Assembly (NCBI GenBank): GCA_013433145.1
Contig: CM024175.1
Span: forward strand, 9,656,516-9,720,515
Source: Ascaris suum
Taxonomy: Eukaryota > Nematoda > Chromadorea > Rhabditida > Ascarididae
Length of the DNA: 64,000 bases
Direction of reading: 5' to 3'
Shown here: positions 13,701-26,900 of the stretch, one piece after another
Position numbering within the stretch: the stretch's first letter is position 1
How the letters are laid out: the number at the start of each line of letters is the position of its first letter
Program-made: the position numbers and the translations under genes
Notes under the pieces: model-generated
Databases searched by the model: none
What the model saw: the letters and a program-made list of their open reading frames with translations, nothing else
What the model was told of the DNA's origin: nothing

Positions 13701-15307
13701 CCTGCCTTTTCTAATCCTCCAGCGCACGCCTTTGCACTACTTTTATTCGCTTTTGATATGAAATCACAGTATCTGTTGCGATAACTTCCTGTTTAACTTT
13801 CTGTACCCTTGAACTCCGAACAATTGAATTCCACTATTTGCATTATTGTTATGGTGAAATTTTGTTTAGGCAGTAATTTCACTCGTGCGCCATCAAGGAG
13901 TGCATGCGGAAGCAGAAGTGAAACGACGACGGAAGAATCTGATCTCGTTCCTCATCTACTGCATTCCTATCAATGTGATGAATATTCCGGTGTGCAGTAA
14001 GTTGCACGTATTTCCTGAAAGTCCATTGATGCTAAAAATGATGCATTTCTTATATGCAGTCAATGCAAATGTTGGGTAGCCGAGAGAAGGAAATGAGGAT
14101 ACGATCGCAGAGGTTCTCTTGCTCAGTCATGAAATATTGCACACAGTTACCAGATTAACATGAAACGTCTATGCACGATGGTATTACCATTGCACATCTT
14201 TCTTTTACAAGCAGGTGAACCTCGGGCGGCCAGACCGACATATGCAAATTCATGAAAAAGTGAGGTTAGGAGAAAACGGAGGGAGTGGGTGAGGAATAGG
14301 TGGAAAGTAACACGAAAAGCTCACTTGCTAGGATGAACGAGGACATGGAGTGAAGGAAGGGTGAGGCTCTCGCTGCCCGCATGAAATTGATTTGAGCGCT
14401 TCATTCATCGATGCTATGAAGTTTAGAAGATTCACGCTTTTCTTATAGCATCGGCGATCACACTATGGATGCATGACGTACTTCCCGAACAAATGACTTA
14501 TGTACTCTCCAATTTGCGGTTTTCATGTGAAGGGGAACTGTTTATTATAGAGGTCAGCTATTTTTATACTACATAAATACATATCGTAAACGTCTATCGT
14601 AGCGTTTTGGTTTCTACATTTAGAGTAATAGGGATGAATGTGTTAGTGTATATTCTAGGGCAGCAGTGAATTTCAGGAAACTGAAATCGTACTTCGGTGG
14701 CATATACCTTAGCAGGAAAATTTTTGAAACGATTTAATTCAATGGTAATTCTCGAGTGATCTAAAAAGTAGATTTAAATGAGAGCATGAAGATTGCATTA
14801 TTTTCTTGTCTCGTTCATGACTACTTGCGAAGATATATATTATCGTCCCATTTGATGAATTTGAAGTGGAAGCGAAAGTTTTCCATGAGAAGTAAGGGTT
14901 TTATTATCGCAGTCTTGCTACCTGAGCAGGTTGTAATTTGCGAGGATAGTTTCGAATAGAAAAGTGAAAAGAACAAAAAGCTTAAGCGATTGAGAATATC
15001 GTTTGAAAATTTATGTGAGAAACATTTATGACATTTGCATAAGAAATTTCCCTATGAATATTTAGCCGGTTGGCAATAGGTTTCTTCTCGAATATAGTGC
15101 ATAAACTTAAGTTTTCAGGTACGAACAATAATAATTTCACTATGTACGATCATAGCATTCGCGCCCTATCGAAAAGCAGCCGTTCAGCTCGTCTTCCGAA
15201 AAAGTGACAGTAAAATGCTATTTGTGCCGTCTACAGTCACAGCGAAACGGTCTACAATTGTTGCACATCGCAGATACGTTTTTGATTTTCATATAACTCT
15301 TTGCTAA
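7770..15307 (+). CDS. Serpentine-type seven-transmembrane receptor (5 exons seen, first exon missing)
   Basis: Probable chemoreceptor-class G-protein-coupled receptor of the plasma membrane; the exact nematode family is not determined. Exons: 7770-7998, 8484-8624, 9056-9236, 13870-14070 and 15119-15307. The phases (1, 2, 2, 0, 0) agree at every junction. The roughly 313 residues contain seven hydrophobic segments: TM1 (YLLFIIIRWALS), TM2 (FTLNLIATCILCDMF), TM3 (RAMSLFVVFTMYLLF), TM4 (FISVHLLTPFACLS), TM5 (ALVFTVAVLLLLITLL), TM6 (LISFLIYCIPINVM) and TM7 running into IIAFAPYRKA, a typical end of TM7 in nematode chemoreceptors. A basic KRRRKN loop precedes TM6. Weak points are the acceptor at 8483 (ttgaag) and the donor at 14071 (gttggg). 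The start codon exon was not found upstream. An AATAAA at about 15653 could be the poly(A) signal. The intron 9237-13869 carries a decayed LTR retroelement. Confidence 0.72.
9791..9819 (+). repeat. Poly(T) run
   Basis: An uninterrupted T run of about 29 bases inside the large receptor intron, followed by 'accgcag' and a more GC-rich block to about 10080. The T run could be the poly(A) tail of a minus-strand retroposed sequence, or only a homopolymer. Confidence 0.6.
10106..10520 (+). repeat. Left LTR-like flanking repeat of gypsy remnant
   Basis: The segment resembles 12961-13385 in the same orientation. The best-kept part is near its right end, where both copies contain 'cgagttgc/tgagttgc', 'gtatttcaa', a shared 'tagc.g.tg' and 'tcactc.cgt.tctt.gcgata'. 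A shared 'agccgag' and an A-rich middle occur in the same order. This is the position expected for a left LTR of the element between them, but the copies are very diverged and the outer ends are uncertain. Confidence 0.45.
10671..11162 (-). pseudogene. Inverted gag zinc-knuckle and aspartic protease remnant of a Ty3/gypsy element
   Basis: On the minus strand one reading frame, interrupted by a single TGA at about 10880, runs from a Cys/His motif (CSKHDCKLFGHKIGC, similar to the CCHC gag knuckle but with altered spacing) through a Lys/Arg-rich linker to KVAPISRIY, and then a protease-like segment TEGADVVLLSVKD followed by PLVTLKS. In the family the active site is D-T/S-G-A; here the catalytic Asp position holds Thr, so it is inactive. 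The order knuckle then protease is normal for gag-pol, but the orientation is opposite to the adjacent RT. It lies within the receptor intron. Confidence 0.6.
11170..12240 (+). pseudogene. Ty3/gypsy-type reverse transcriptase-RNase H remnant
   Basis: Frame one (11170-11535) shows ISQEIESLLAADVLFPSTTPFA, a typical gypsy RT start, and ends at a stop just where frame two (11532-11924) takes over with VKQAPGIIQQQMDALMAGM and RYCDDLVV, the catalytic Y-x-D-D box. KINQLCAFLGHKNFYGTFVKN is the conserved region after the palm domain. Farther on (about 11990-12180) YGIGVLSH and LTSAQKS resemble the start of RNase H. Deletions, stops and frameshifts make it non-functional. No integrase or envelope-like region was recognised. 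The gag-protease portion sits immediately upstream but inverted. Confidence 0.75.
12961..13385 (+). repeat. Right LTR-like flanking repeat of gypsy remnant
   Basis: Diverged direct partner of 10106-10520 (see there for the shared blocks). It lies downstream of the RT-RNase H remnant, as expected for a right LTR, and ends about 480 bp before the next receptor exon at 13870. Confidence 0.45.
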
Positions 15308-16804
<1,497 letters not shown>

Positions 16805-17150
16805 GAGGAATATCAAGATAACTAATATAATTCAGATAGGTACTTTAACACTTTATATTCAATCAAGAAAATCCATGCAGGTTTTATTGTAACAGCTGTC
16901 GAATTGCATCAGTTATCGGCGGTCCGTCAAGTTGCAAGCTGATCAAAGTTTTTTGCACTGTTTGTCAGATTTCTTCGAGTTATGAGTAAGCAATCAGCTA
17001 TATCGTTATCAATGATTTCAATACGATGAAAGCCATGACTTTTAACATGAATTTCATCACGATCATTTGGTGATCACAGCTCATTTCGAGATCAACGATT
17101 TCATTTATGGTACTTTAAACAATCCGAGAATTGCTTGCCCAGTATAATTA

Positions 17151-17587
17151 AATATCTCTGAACCCAACGATAGCATTAACCTGAAGCTACTCTCGCAAAA
17201 GCTCATCAATGATCTGAACTCTAAGCCTACGCTGAAACAGTTATTCAACAAATTTCGCTGTGAACGTCAGGTAGCAGCACTCATCAGTGGTGTCCTCTCC
17301 AACTCTGGCATTGCTGAAATTGGAATACCTCAAGATTCGAACCTTCTACCACTTCCGTTCGAGTTTTTCTTGTCCGATTTTGAACCAATCAACTTTGGAA
17401 CCAAAATAGTAATCTATGTGGATAACACCCATCTACTGTACTCGTGCCACTGTCTAAAATTCAAGAATATGGAGGAAGCAATGAAAATGACCTAGGAAGG
17501 ATAAAGGAGTATTTGTTCTCTACGCAAATGAATCTCAACCAAACCAAAACACCTGCCTTCATATTTGGCGCACGCCATATGCTTTAG
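17151..17587 (+). pseudogene. Non-LTR retrotransposon RT palm fragment
   Basis: An open frame of about 114 codons (to the TAG at 17493) has no start codon. It includes SGVLSNSGIAEIGIPQDSNL (the family G-I-P-Q-G-S-x-L block) and, about 30 residues on, IVIYVDNTHLLYS, the position of the catalytic (F/Y)ADD box; here it reads YVDN, so one catalytic Asp is lost. After a frame change at the TAG, the same protein continues as IKEYLFSTQMNLNQTKT and FIFGARHML. It resembles CR1/jockey-type elements and may belong to the same family as the fragments at 4.6 and 5.4 kb. It is inactive. Confidence 0.7.
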
Positions 17588-17863
17588 AGGACTGTTGAAA
17601 GTGTTGAATAATTGAAGGTGCTGAATAATTTCAACGGAATGATATTACCGAACGCACGCCACGGTAAGAATGGAGAGGGATGATAGACTATTCGCGACAA
17701 TGAAAGCCGTTTTCGATGCTGCAGAGATCTTTTCTTTATATGCGGTGAAAGGTTCAAGGTTAATGAGGTAGAGTCGCCTCAAAATTTCCTCCATCTCATC
17801 TCTTCCTCTAGTTTCCATTTTTCTCTCTACTCAAGGATACCCACCGCTTGGCATTTCGATATT

Positions 17864-17934
17864 ATGACTAATAAGACGTTCGGTGTCATTGTTATTGCTA
17901 TCGTTTTACTCATGATGCGCTTATGTCTTCAGCG
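17864..17934 (+). CDS. Candidate first exon encoding a signal peptide or anchor
   Basis: ATG at 17864 opens a 23-codon frame (MTNKTFGVIVIAIV, then LLMMRLCLQ) with a strongly hydrophobic core, ending exactly at a canonical donor CG|gtaagt (17935) in phase 2. Upstream, 'cctctag' and pyrimidine-rich sequence could be a cis or trans-splice acceptor. No in-frame second exon was found before the metallophosphoesterase gene starts at 20984: the best acceptor (ttttcag at about 18149) leads quickly to a stop. It may be a broken gene or a chance match. Confidence 0.3.
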
Positions 17935-20900
17935 GTAAGTTTGGTGTAAAGGAATTTATTTTGCGGCGCAAGAAAGAAGATCAAATCAACACATGTTTAA
18001 CATTATAAGAGTGGACCTCTGTTTAATGGCAAAAAACTCTTCACATTGTCTATCGGTATCAAGAGTTAGCTTCGATAGAGAAGTGAAGAATTTCAATAAT
18101 GATATTTGTATAAAATAAAATCATTGTGAAGAGAGAGTCATATTTTCAGCTTTTCAACGGTATAGAACCAAATCAGCCAGTAAGGTTTCCTAGCTAATCT
18201 GTGAATGAAATTACCGAATAAAGTTCTATAACTAAATCTATGGCCTTCGCGGAAGAGATTTTTTTTTCCTTTCTTCGCTACGGTTCTGCCTGCATATGCG
18301 TTTAAAATCAAAGAAGACAGAAGAGTACGCCAAGTGGCAAAACAACCTGATATATGGGTGTTTCAACATTTTGTGGTATTTTAGTGTGCAGCGTTTGTAA
18401 AAAAAATTTAGTTTGCTCGAAGCTTGGAACGGTCATGAGTTTGGTCATCCTTTCTTGTTATGTATTTCGTCTATTCTCGTGTCCTGTTTCTTAAATCGTT
18501 ATAAAAAATGGCTAGGACTTTCATTTGCTGTACACGGAAAGCTGCTTCATCCCGCATGTGGCCAAACAACCAGTAAAGTCTCGACTTCGAGAGTTGCATT
18601 TTGCCCATTGTCCATGGTTTTGAGATAGAACTACGCTCGTTGAGAGAATGAGCTTCACCAACTGCCCAACACAGCTAACGTGCTCGTGCATCTGAATAAG
18701 CGTATAACACCAATGAACACGCAGCTCGACACACACACGGGCATAGGCAGCTTGTGGAAGAGAGGCGCGCGTTGCCATTCTTTTCCCCACATATTTTGGC
18801 GTACTTCCTTCGACGCAAATCACTGCAGGACATTCGTCCTTTTTGTTTCGACCGAATTTGCGTGCATAACAGAACTTAGGAAAATTTTGCTTTGTTGTCC
18901 AAGATTTTATATTTACGTGCAGGATCTTTTCTCAATGTGTCGGGGACATGGATCCTAATTAAACGTGGCCAAGGTTGTGCTGGTGAGTGTTACCAGATCT
19001 CACTCGGGTTCTCGAAGAGACATTTGTTTAGAAAATTGCCTAAAACACCGCATTAAAGACATTTTTCTCGTTTTTATTTATCGTTATTTATGAAGTTTCT
19101 TCGTTAAGCTGTGCATGGCTCTAATTTTTTCTTTTTTTCTTGAATACTTCTTCATGGATTTGCGTCCATGAAGTTGTATTGTGCTGGCGTTCCTCGTTTT
19201 AGATAAATTCATGCTTCAGAGTTGTGAAGAAGATCGGAAAGGGAAGGGTATGCGGTTATTTGTTCATGATGAAAGCTGTTCCCGTAGCGCGGAATAAAAA
19301 GCATCGAAAGTTTTGCAAATTTACGCACTACTGAAAGATGGTGGGGTAAAGTTTTCGGAAGTTCACTTATGAATGTATGTTTTGAAATGTTCGTTTCTTG
19401 CTTCTCCTCCTCTCTCACTGCTCCAGCCAAGTGAGCAATTTTTCGTGTGTCTGTTTATGTTTGAGTTCATTTACCGGCAATCTTCCTCTGATGCGTCCCT
19501 TGAAGATTGCAGAGAACGATGAGCCATCCAGCAAGTGCACTTCGCCTGCATCAACTGAGCTGAAAGTTTGCGTGGGTATGTTCTTTGACGTTCTGAGTTC
19601 AGTGGCTGCAAAAAAAAAAGAAACCTCACGTTTCTGTGATAAAGAAAATGCATATTGCCACTAGAAATTTTGGAGTTGACGTGATAGGCGTCATTATTGG
19701 CACGCAGAGTGCGGAGTACGGTAGTCGTGCGTACGCAGTGTTGTGCACGAGTTCAACTCCGTTCGCGGTACACAAGTGGGCTGCTATCGTTAAATGCAAG
19801 AGTGCCCATTTCCCGAGAACGTCTACAGGTTGGTGACATTATATGAAGAGAAAAAGGGCATCCATACGGTTTTCCTCGTTTTATTCCGGGCTTATTTGCC
19901 TACTCTTTCCTCCAAATCAAAACATAATGGTCTTATAGGCGTACAAACGAATCATGAAACCACCACGTGTCCAACAAACTAGAAACACCGAGGAACAACA
20001 AAAACACCAGTAACCGTAAACAGAGCACGCAACGATGCATTTGAAAGCTGAAAATGAAAGAAAAAATCAGAAAGAGAAGGAAAAAAAAGAGAAAATCAGA
20101 GATTACAGAGAATGGAGGTAGGCCGGAATGTAGAAGTGAATGTGCGAGAGTAAAGTAATCATAATTAACTGCAACCATCGAGCATAGACTATGATACAGT
20201 ACTGAATTCCAAACTCTTAAATACATGTCCGCCAGAAAATTCCAATTTTCCTACCATGCATCCCCCTTCCTTTGTCTAGGCTAACAATGTCGATAAAGCC
20301 CTCCTCCGTCGCGCGTTCTAGCGAGAGCTGAGATTCCCCACACCCACCATGCCCGCTCCTCACCCTCCCATTTTCGTTGTTTCTGCGGATGGAGGCAGAA
20401 GCTAGATTTCTAACTCGTTAAGTTTCGCCAGCTGAGTGCCTTGCAATAAAATTATGCACACTTTCATACTTTTTAGCGCAAAATTGCTCCAATTAAACAC
20501 CATGAATCATGAGACGCGGAAAAATTCTTTAAGATTAGTCTTTAGTCTGCGGGAACAAATCCAGGTAAATCCTTGCAACTAAAAACGCATCCTAGGCACA
20601 TCTGTACGTAATGAAAAGTTTGCTCTTTCGTTTTTTTTTCTGCCATTTTCGTTCTTCCCATATTCCTCTTAGGATTGCTTGCGTCGTAGCTCCGAAATCC
20701 TAATATTTGTGTAAAGATGAGGATATTTATAGCTCCTGGCGCATGAGTAAGTCTGCACTACATATAAATGCGCAATTTCGCCTTTAACAGTATGGCGGGG
20801 AGAATTTCAAACGATCGAAAATTGCGTTCTGCTGCGCCAGATTGTTGGAAGAAGGCGTTCTAGTTCGATAGAGGCTTTCAATGCTAACTGTCTATATCTG

Positions 20901-20983
20901 TTTTCTTCGAGTTATTTTTCTGTCTTCTTTAGTATTAGAAAGCATTTCAACGTCCTATTTGAAGGTGGCAAACCAGGAATGAC
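17935..20983. other. No gene recognised
   Basis: Several open frames of 60-100 codons occur on both strands (for example 18680-18958, 19398-19664 and 19636-19836 plus), but none has a recognisable family or a convincing pair of splice sites. The sequence is less AT-rich than its surroundings at 18.6-19.9 kb and may contain old repeats. Confidence 0.35.
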
Positions 20984-23900
20984 ATGCGGAGACGTGCTGC
21001 TATATCATGGAGGCGCATTTGGACGTTCTACAGAAAACCACTCATATTCCTCTTATCGCTACAGTTGATTACGGTGGTATGGTAAGTGAGTACAGCGCAA
21101 TTCTTATTTATTTTTTTTATTTGCTATTTTTCATCGACGGAAAAATAACCGTTGAATTACTTGAGCGGATAGTCCGGTCATCAATGCAGACCCGTTTGCT
21201 ATGGTTGTTAGGCTATCAATCGTTACTTTAAACCTTTTGGATTGCAATTTTCAAGGAAACTAAAAAGATGTAATTTGTAGATTGCATTCAGAATTTTGTG
21301 ACATTTCATGTATTTTAAATTACCTCATCTATAATATTTATGAAAGCATAGTTTCTGCTATATTCATCATCGTTGAAAAAAGTTCTCTTTTCTTTTGCTA
21401 TTAAATTTGCGTCTGCATTCGTTGCTGTTATTTATTCTCTTTAGGATAAAAGTTAAAGTTATATTTTCCGAAGAATTCAATAATAATAAAAAATAATAAT
21501 AGAGTGCATAAATGATTGCTTCGATTCTTTAGTACGTTAAGATCCTTCTTATCTGAATTTGATATCCTACACCGAGGTTGTATTTCTCATTTCTTTAAGT
21601 GGATAACTTCAACGGAATAAAGTTTTGGTAATGTGGGAATAGGTCTAATTGAATATTATGTCCTATTCTTCAAGAAACGCATTTCTTTTTTTTTGCAATG
21701 TTATATGAAAGACCGAATCGCTTCAGCTGCGATCGCATTATTCCACTCTTTTATTATCTATTCATAACTTGTGAAACTAGTCCTATGTAAAGACGAATAT
21801 TATGCCACCTCTTGTGGTGTTTTTCTCCATTTACTTTATATTCGTCCACTAGATTGTGTGATGATTATTGATATTTAAGTAGAAATTGGTTATTGAAGGA
21901 ACGAATGGCTAGCATGGGAATGGTGTGAGAGGCTTTGGGATATTCGTTATGCTGATCATGATCAAGGGGTGCATTTCCTGATTGTCGCCGATCCGCAGCT
22001 GGTAGGATATCGAGAAGAGCGCTTACCATTTCCATCTATCACACGATGGGATGCTGATCGGTGAATCGTTTTTTTTCTTCTATTAGCTACTTTTGATCCT
22101 TCTTTCTCATCCATCGATGTCGGAATAGAACGACAAAAAATTATGCTTGTAAAACTTTACTTTTTATATGCCGGATAGATATAGATGCATATTTTTGATT
22201 TCCATCGTCCAGTTCGAAATATTTTGCAGTATTTTCCTTTTCTTTTGAACTTTCAGAATTGGAAATAAATATTATAATTTTTTTTTTAAATTGGTTCTTT
22301 TATATTGTTTCTTCTCACCGTTGTCTTCTTTCAAGTGCTTCAATACTACAAAAACCGAAAAGGGAAAGTGGATTCCCGACGTTGCACCCGTGAATATTAA
22401 TTTGATTTAGTGTGTGTGTGTGTTTTTTTTTTGCACTCCCTACGCAGATACTTAAAATGTCTTCATAAATCATATCGTCTCTAGGATAATATATTCCAGT
22501 TTTATCGATGAATTAATTTCTATCATTATAGAAGAAAGACGACAATATAATTGCTAGTTATTACTTATTGAGAAAATTATGAGAGAATTTCTTCTCAACT
22601 ATAAATTTCTAGTTGTATTATGATTTCAGCTATTACGATGCAGAAATAGCAATATCTCATATATTTCTTATTTTTGCGAATCTAATTTATTGGTGTCTGA
22701 ATTTTTATTAATTTTTAATTTAATTAATAAATTTCATATTTATGATTTTCCTTCTATATTTTTTTTTTGTACATGTTGAAATTTATAGCCGATTTTTTAC
22801 AATAATATAACGTTCCTACTTGCAAATATAATTGTTTTACATTTTACACTTTAGTGATTTCGTATGTACGGATGCAAAAAAAAAACCAAAAATTAAAGCT
22901 TGATATTGGTTGAGGTGAAGATAAAGGATATATTTATGGAAAACTATACGTAGAAAGTCGATTAAGTGAATCGCAGTAACTTATAAAGCGTATTGCTATG
23001 ATCGCATATCACCTCATCGCTTCATTTTATTATCTCTCCCAAAACGATTGGTTTCTCATCAACCGGTTTGTTCATAGTGGAATCTGTCGTATCTTTGTAT
23101 GTCTGAAAAGTGGAGACTCTACTGAGCAAGTGCCATACATTGTTGATTTTGCTTTATTTAAGGTATTTGAAAATTGGATTTGAGCGTGCACTTCGTGCTT
23201 CCAAAGCGGATGTGGTCGTGTTTCTCGGTGACCTGATGAACGAAGGTATACAAATGAGTAAAGCAGAGTTCAATTTAAGCCTTACTCGATTCGAAAGTAT
23301 ATTTCACATGCCCACATCGACCCAGGTTCGCCGCAGATTTTGCTTCTGTAGGTCTTTGGTTTGTTGGTTCCTAGGCTGCACCTGCTTTTTGAAACGTTAT
23401 TTCTATCGGAGTAGCAGATTAGTAATTATTACTCGTCAATAGATTCAAGGTTTTCGTATGAGGAAGAAGGAGAAGAAGGCAGCTGCAGTGATTTTTAGGA
23501 TTATCGGGCGGAAAATGGGGCTTGAAGGAGAGGCGAAGGAAATTTCGCTGGAAAGGTAAAATGAAGTCATCTTGGTTTTTTCTTGAAAGGAATAGGGACT
23601 TCACAAAAAATCAACGAAAAATTGAAAGCTTCTCCCATTTAATCGAAGCTTCGGAGAGAGTAAGCAAAGGGGGGGGGGGTGAGGGAATACGCATTATTTA
23701 AATGTGAAAATTTGAGGAACTGAAGCGTCCAAATTATAAAAACCGAGATTTCTAGGTTGTAGAAGCCGAAACTTCTAATAAGCATCTCCTTCATTTATTC
23801 AATTGCTAATATGCTTACCAAACCGGTAAGCTTATTTTCATTAATGATGTTCTCTCTTTTTTTGAGAAGATTTATGTGTCCGGTGATAACGATGTGGGTG

Positions 23901-26900
23901 GCGAACATGAAAGAGTTATACCGTATTTGGTGGGACGCTTCTCGAGACATTTCATCACTACATTTGATGCAGCAACTCTCGGCCTTCAAGCGTTAAATTT
24001 TGTCCACGTTTGTTCATTTGTTCTTTTTTTTTTCATCGGTCATTTGGTCATTGGCTATATTTAACCATATTCCATTATCATAATTTTATCCATTATTGTT
24101 AGAAAATTCAAAGCATTATATTTATGAGAAAGCAGCTTATTTTATCGTTTATTATTTGCATTAAAATGTGATAAAATAAAATCAATGTGGTTACATATTT
24201 CCTTGATATTATTTTCAGTGATGTAGAAGTTTAGAGTTTTTTTTTCAAGCATTTACTTAGAGGGATTTACGATTGTACTATACTTGATGTTTTCTTAAGT
24301 AGCAGCTTGTATGTTCGATTTTAATCGATGCGATTCTCTTGGACTTTTATGACAGATTTTTTTTTTTGCTTTCATTATTCTTTGTTCCTCACCTTAATTG
24401 AGGGGAAAATTTAAAGAAAGAAGGCTCATGGTAGCTTCGTTGAATTTACTCTTATGATCTCCCTCGGAAGTGAAGGAGGATGTCATCGTTTTTCCTTTTC
24501 TTGCCTATATTGCACCCCAAAGGCTCTTTTTTTTTTCTCCGCATTTGATCGTTGAGGCAAAATCTTCGTTTTTTCTCTCTTTTTCTTTCTTATAAGTGAT
24601 TTACATTCTAAACGTTAAAATTCATCACCACTTAAATCCTTTCAATAATTCTTTCGCTTCCAAGGTTTATAACTTCAAGAGGTAATACTGTACTTCATTT
24701 ATTTACCTTTAGGTGAACGCATTCAATGGAGCCACCGAAGTTTTGTGGAATAGTTCGAGCTCGTTGACGGTGGTCTTCAGTCATTTACCAATAGTTAAAT
24801 TTCGGAGCCTTTTGCAGCAGGTGAGCTTTTTCTCTTCTCATAGAGTTGTCAAGGATATTCTAGTGGTACAGGTCTTATCAGGAATCAGCCCAGCCCTCTT
24901 GCCGGGCAACCTATCAAGTAGTCATCCTTCATTCGCGTCAGCACTTACATAAATCATCAGATCGCGCCAAAGTTTTATTTTGTTTGTCAGTATCAGGTAT
25001 GAGCGTGGTAGTGGATATTTAGAGATTCAGCTTCATCTTCATACTGTAATGTTGGATCATTTCCTGTGGGAACTATTTTTGCGACATCCAATTTCCACAA
25101 CACATAATCATGTCGGTAGTGGTCGTAGCATCTTGCGGGACTGAAAGTCCCCTGTAGTTTATTGAATTTCCGCCAAGTTCATTTGTACTTTCTGGAGGTA
25201 TCACGTTAAAGCAGCCAAAACTGTTCATGTCGAAAACTGCTGAATTTATAGTTTCATTCATGTAGTTTGTAGTTGGAAAGCGAGAAGAAAGCATCGTTCC
25301 ATAAATCTTGTTTTGTTGGATGATAGGTGATTGAGATATATGAGATGGATCCCACTTGTTGCGATCTAGATTACTTTCATCGGGGGATTGCATTTGTTTG
25401 CAGCATTTTCAAATTTTTTTATTCCTTTCAGGTCCGGCAGATGCTGAACCCTATACTTATATTCAGTGCCCATGAACATGTCGTAAGTTTGTACTTTCTT
25501 TTCTGCACAGAATGCTTGAATTCGTTTTGAGTTTTGGTTAGGCATGTTTGCTCTGAGTTCGTAAACCAGATTATGCAAATTGATGGACCCGATCACATAT
25601 ATAAGCTGTATTTATAATGCCAAAACCCGCACTAGATAGCTTTAATACACCCAAATTCGTATATATTTCAGCGAGGAATAAGAAAAGAGAATTAGTAGGA
25701 CGCAACATTTAACAGTCTATTACAATTCTGCTGCGTGCGATGCGTTAGCAGAGTTTGTAGTAATAGAGCTGACCATCTGAGATTTCGACCTTTCGAGAAG
25801 AGAGACGCCGAAAAAAATAGTCTATATATGTAGAAATGATTATTAGAAGAATGTACTAAAAGGGAGTGAAGATTGCAGAAATTGTGAAGAAGGACTAGGA
25901 AATGCGAATATTTAATGAGTCCCATTGTGTGGCCAAAAGCAGTGATGCATGAAATTTCTCGAAAGTTGGGAGCTGTGCTTATTTACAACCGAAACGTAGA
26001 GATGATAGAAATTTACCTAGGTAGCTTTATGTCCCATATAATTACAAGTGTACCTTAAGGCCAACTTTTACGAAGAAGACCGGCATAAGTCGGAAGGTTA
26101 CAAAAGTATTTCATTACTCGAAAGCGGTTCAATTGTAAAGACGGTGAGTGATGGTTTCAAATTAATCGAATTTCAAACGGCGACATGCAGTTACCGTATG
26201 GGTGTTCCTGATATGGCCTACGGTAAGTGTAATTTTCTTTCTACTTTTGCGTTTGTTTCGTTCTTTGTGTTTTTTAGTTCCAAGTTCTGGATGCAGCTGT
26301 ATTTTTATTTCTTGAAATGAGTGAATATGCGAACTATAGAAGTGAAAGGTGAGATGTGATTTAACTACGTGAAGGAGCAACAATGCGCTTTTGGATTTAG
26401 GTTCGAAAGCCGGGAAGTTGTGTGGGTGGTTGTATTCCCTCTCCCTCCTCTATAATCAAGGTTAATGATTGAATGTTGATTTTGAATGAGTAGAAATTGA
26501 GCTGTTAATAATTAATAACAAGTGCAATAAGCATATGCGTTTTTTTTTTTTTGAAAAATTATAGCAACAGGTAGGGTGTAGAATGAGTTCTTCATAGAAA
26601 ACTATGATTTTTTTCGGTTGCACGCGTCGAAAATTTCTGAACTGGGTTAATATTTATCAACGAATCTGTCATCATCACGAATAGTTAAAATTTTTTTTTG
26701 GGGGGGGAAAAAAGAAATTAAAAATCCCTGTTTGGGAAAAAGAAAATACAATTCCATTGTAAAAAGCTCAACAATTCATAGACATTAAGCTTTATGGTTG
26801 AGGTTTTGTCATAGTAGGTTGATTGCTTGATAGAGTATTTATTTGTCAAACGATATATCTCCCTCTTTTTATGATCTTCATTCGATACATTGCATAATTC

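Noticed and set aside
25073..25393. Minus-strand 106-residue open frame in intron 5 of the metallophosphoesterase gene
   Set aside because: It is polar and coding-like in composition, but no splice sites, start context or family support it, and it partly mirrors the host intron.
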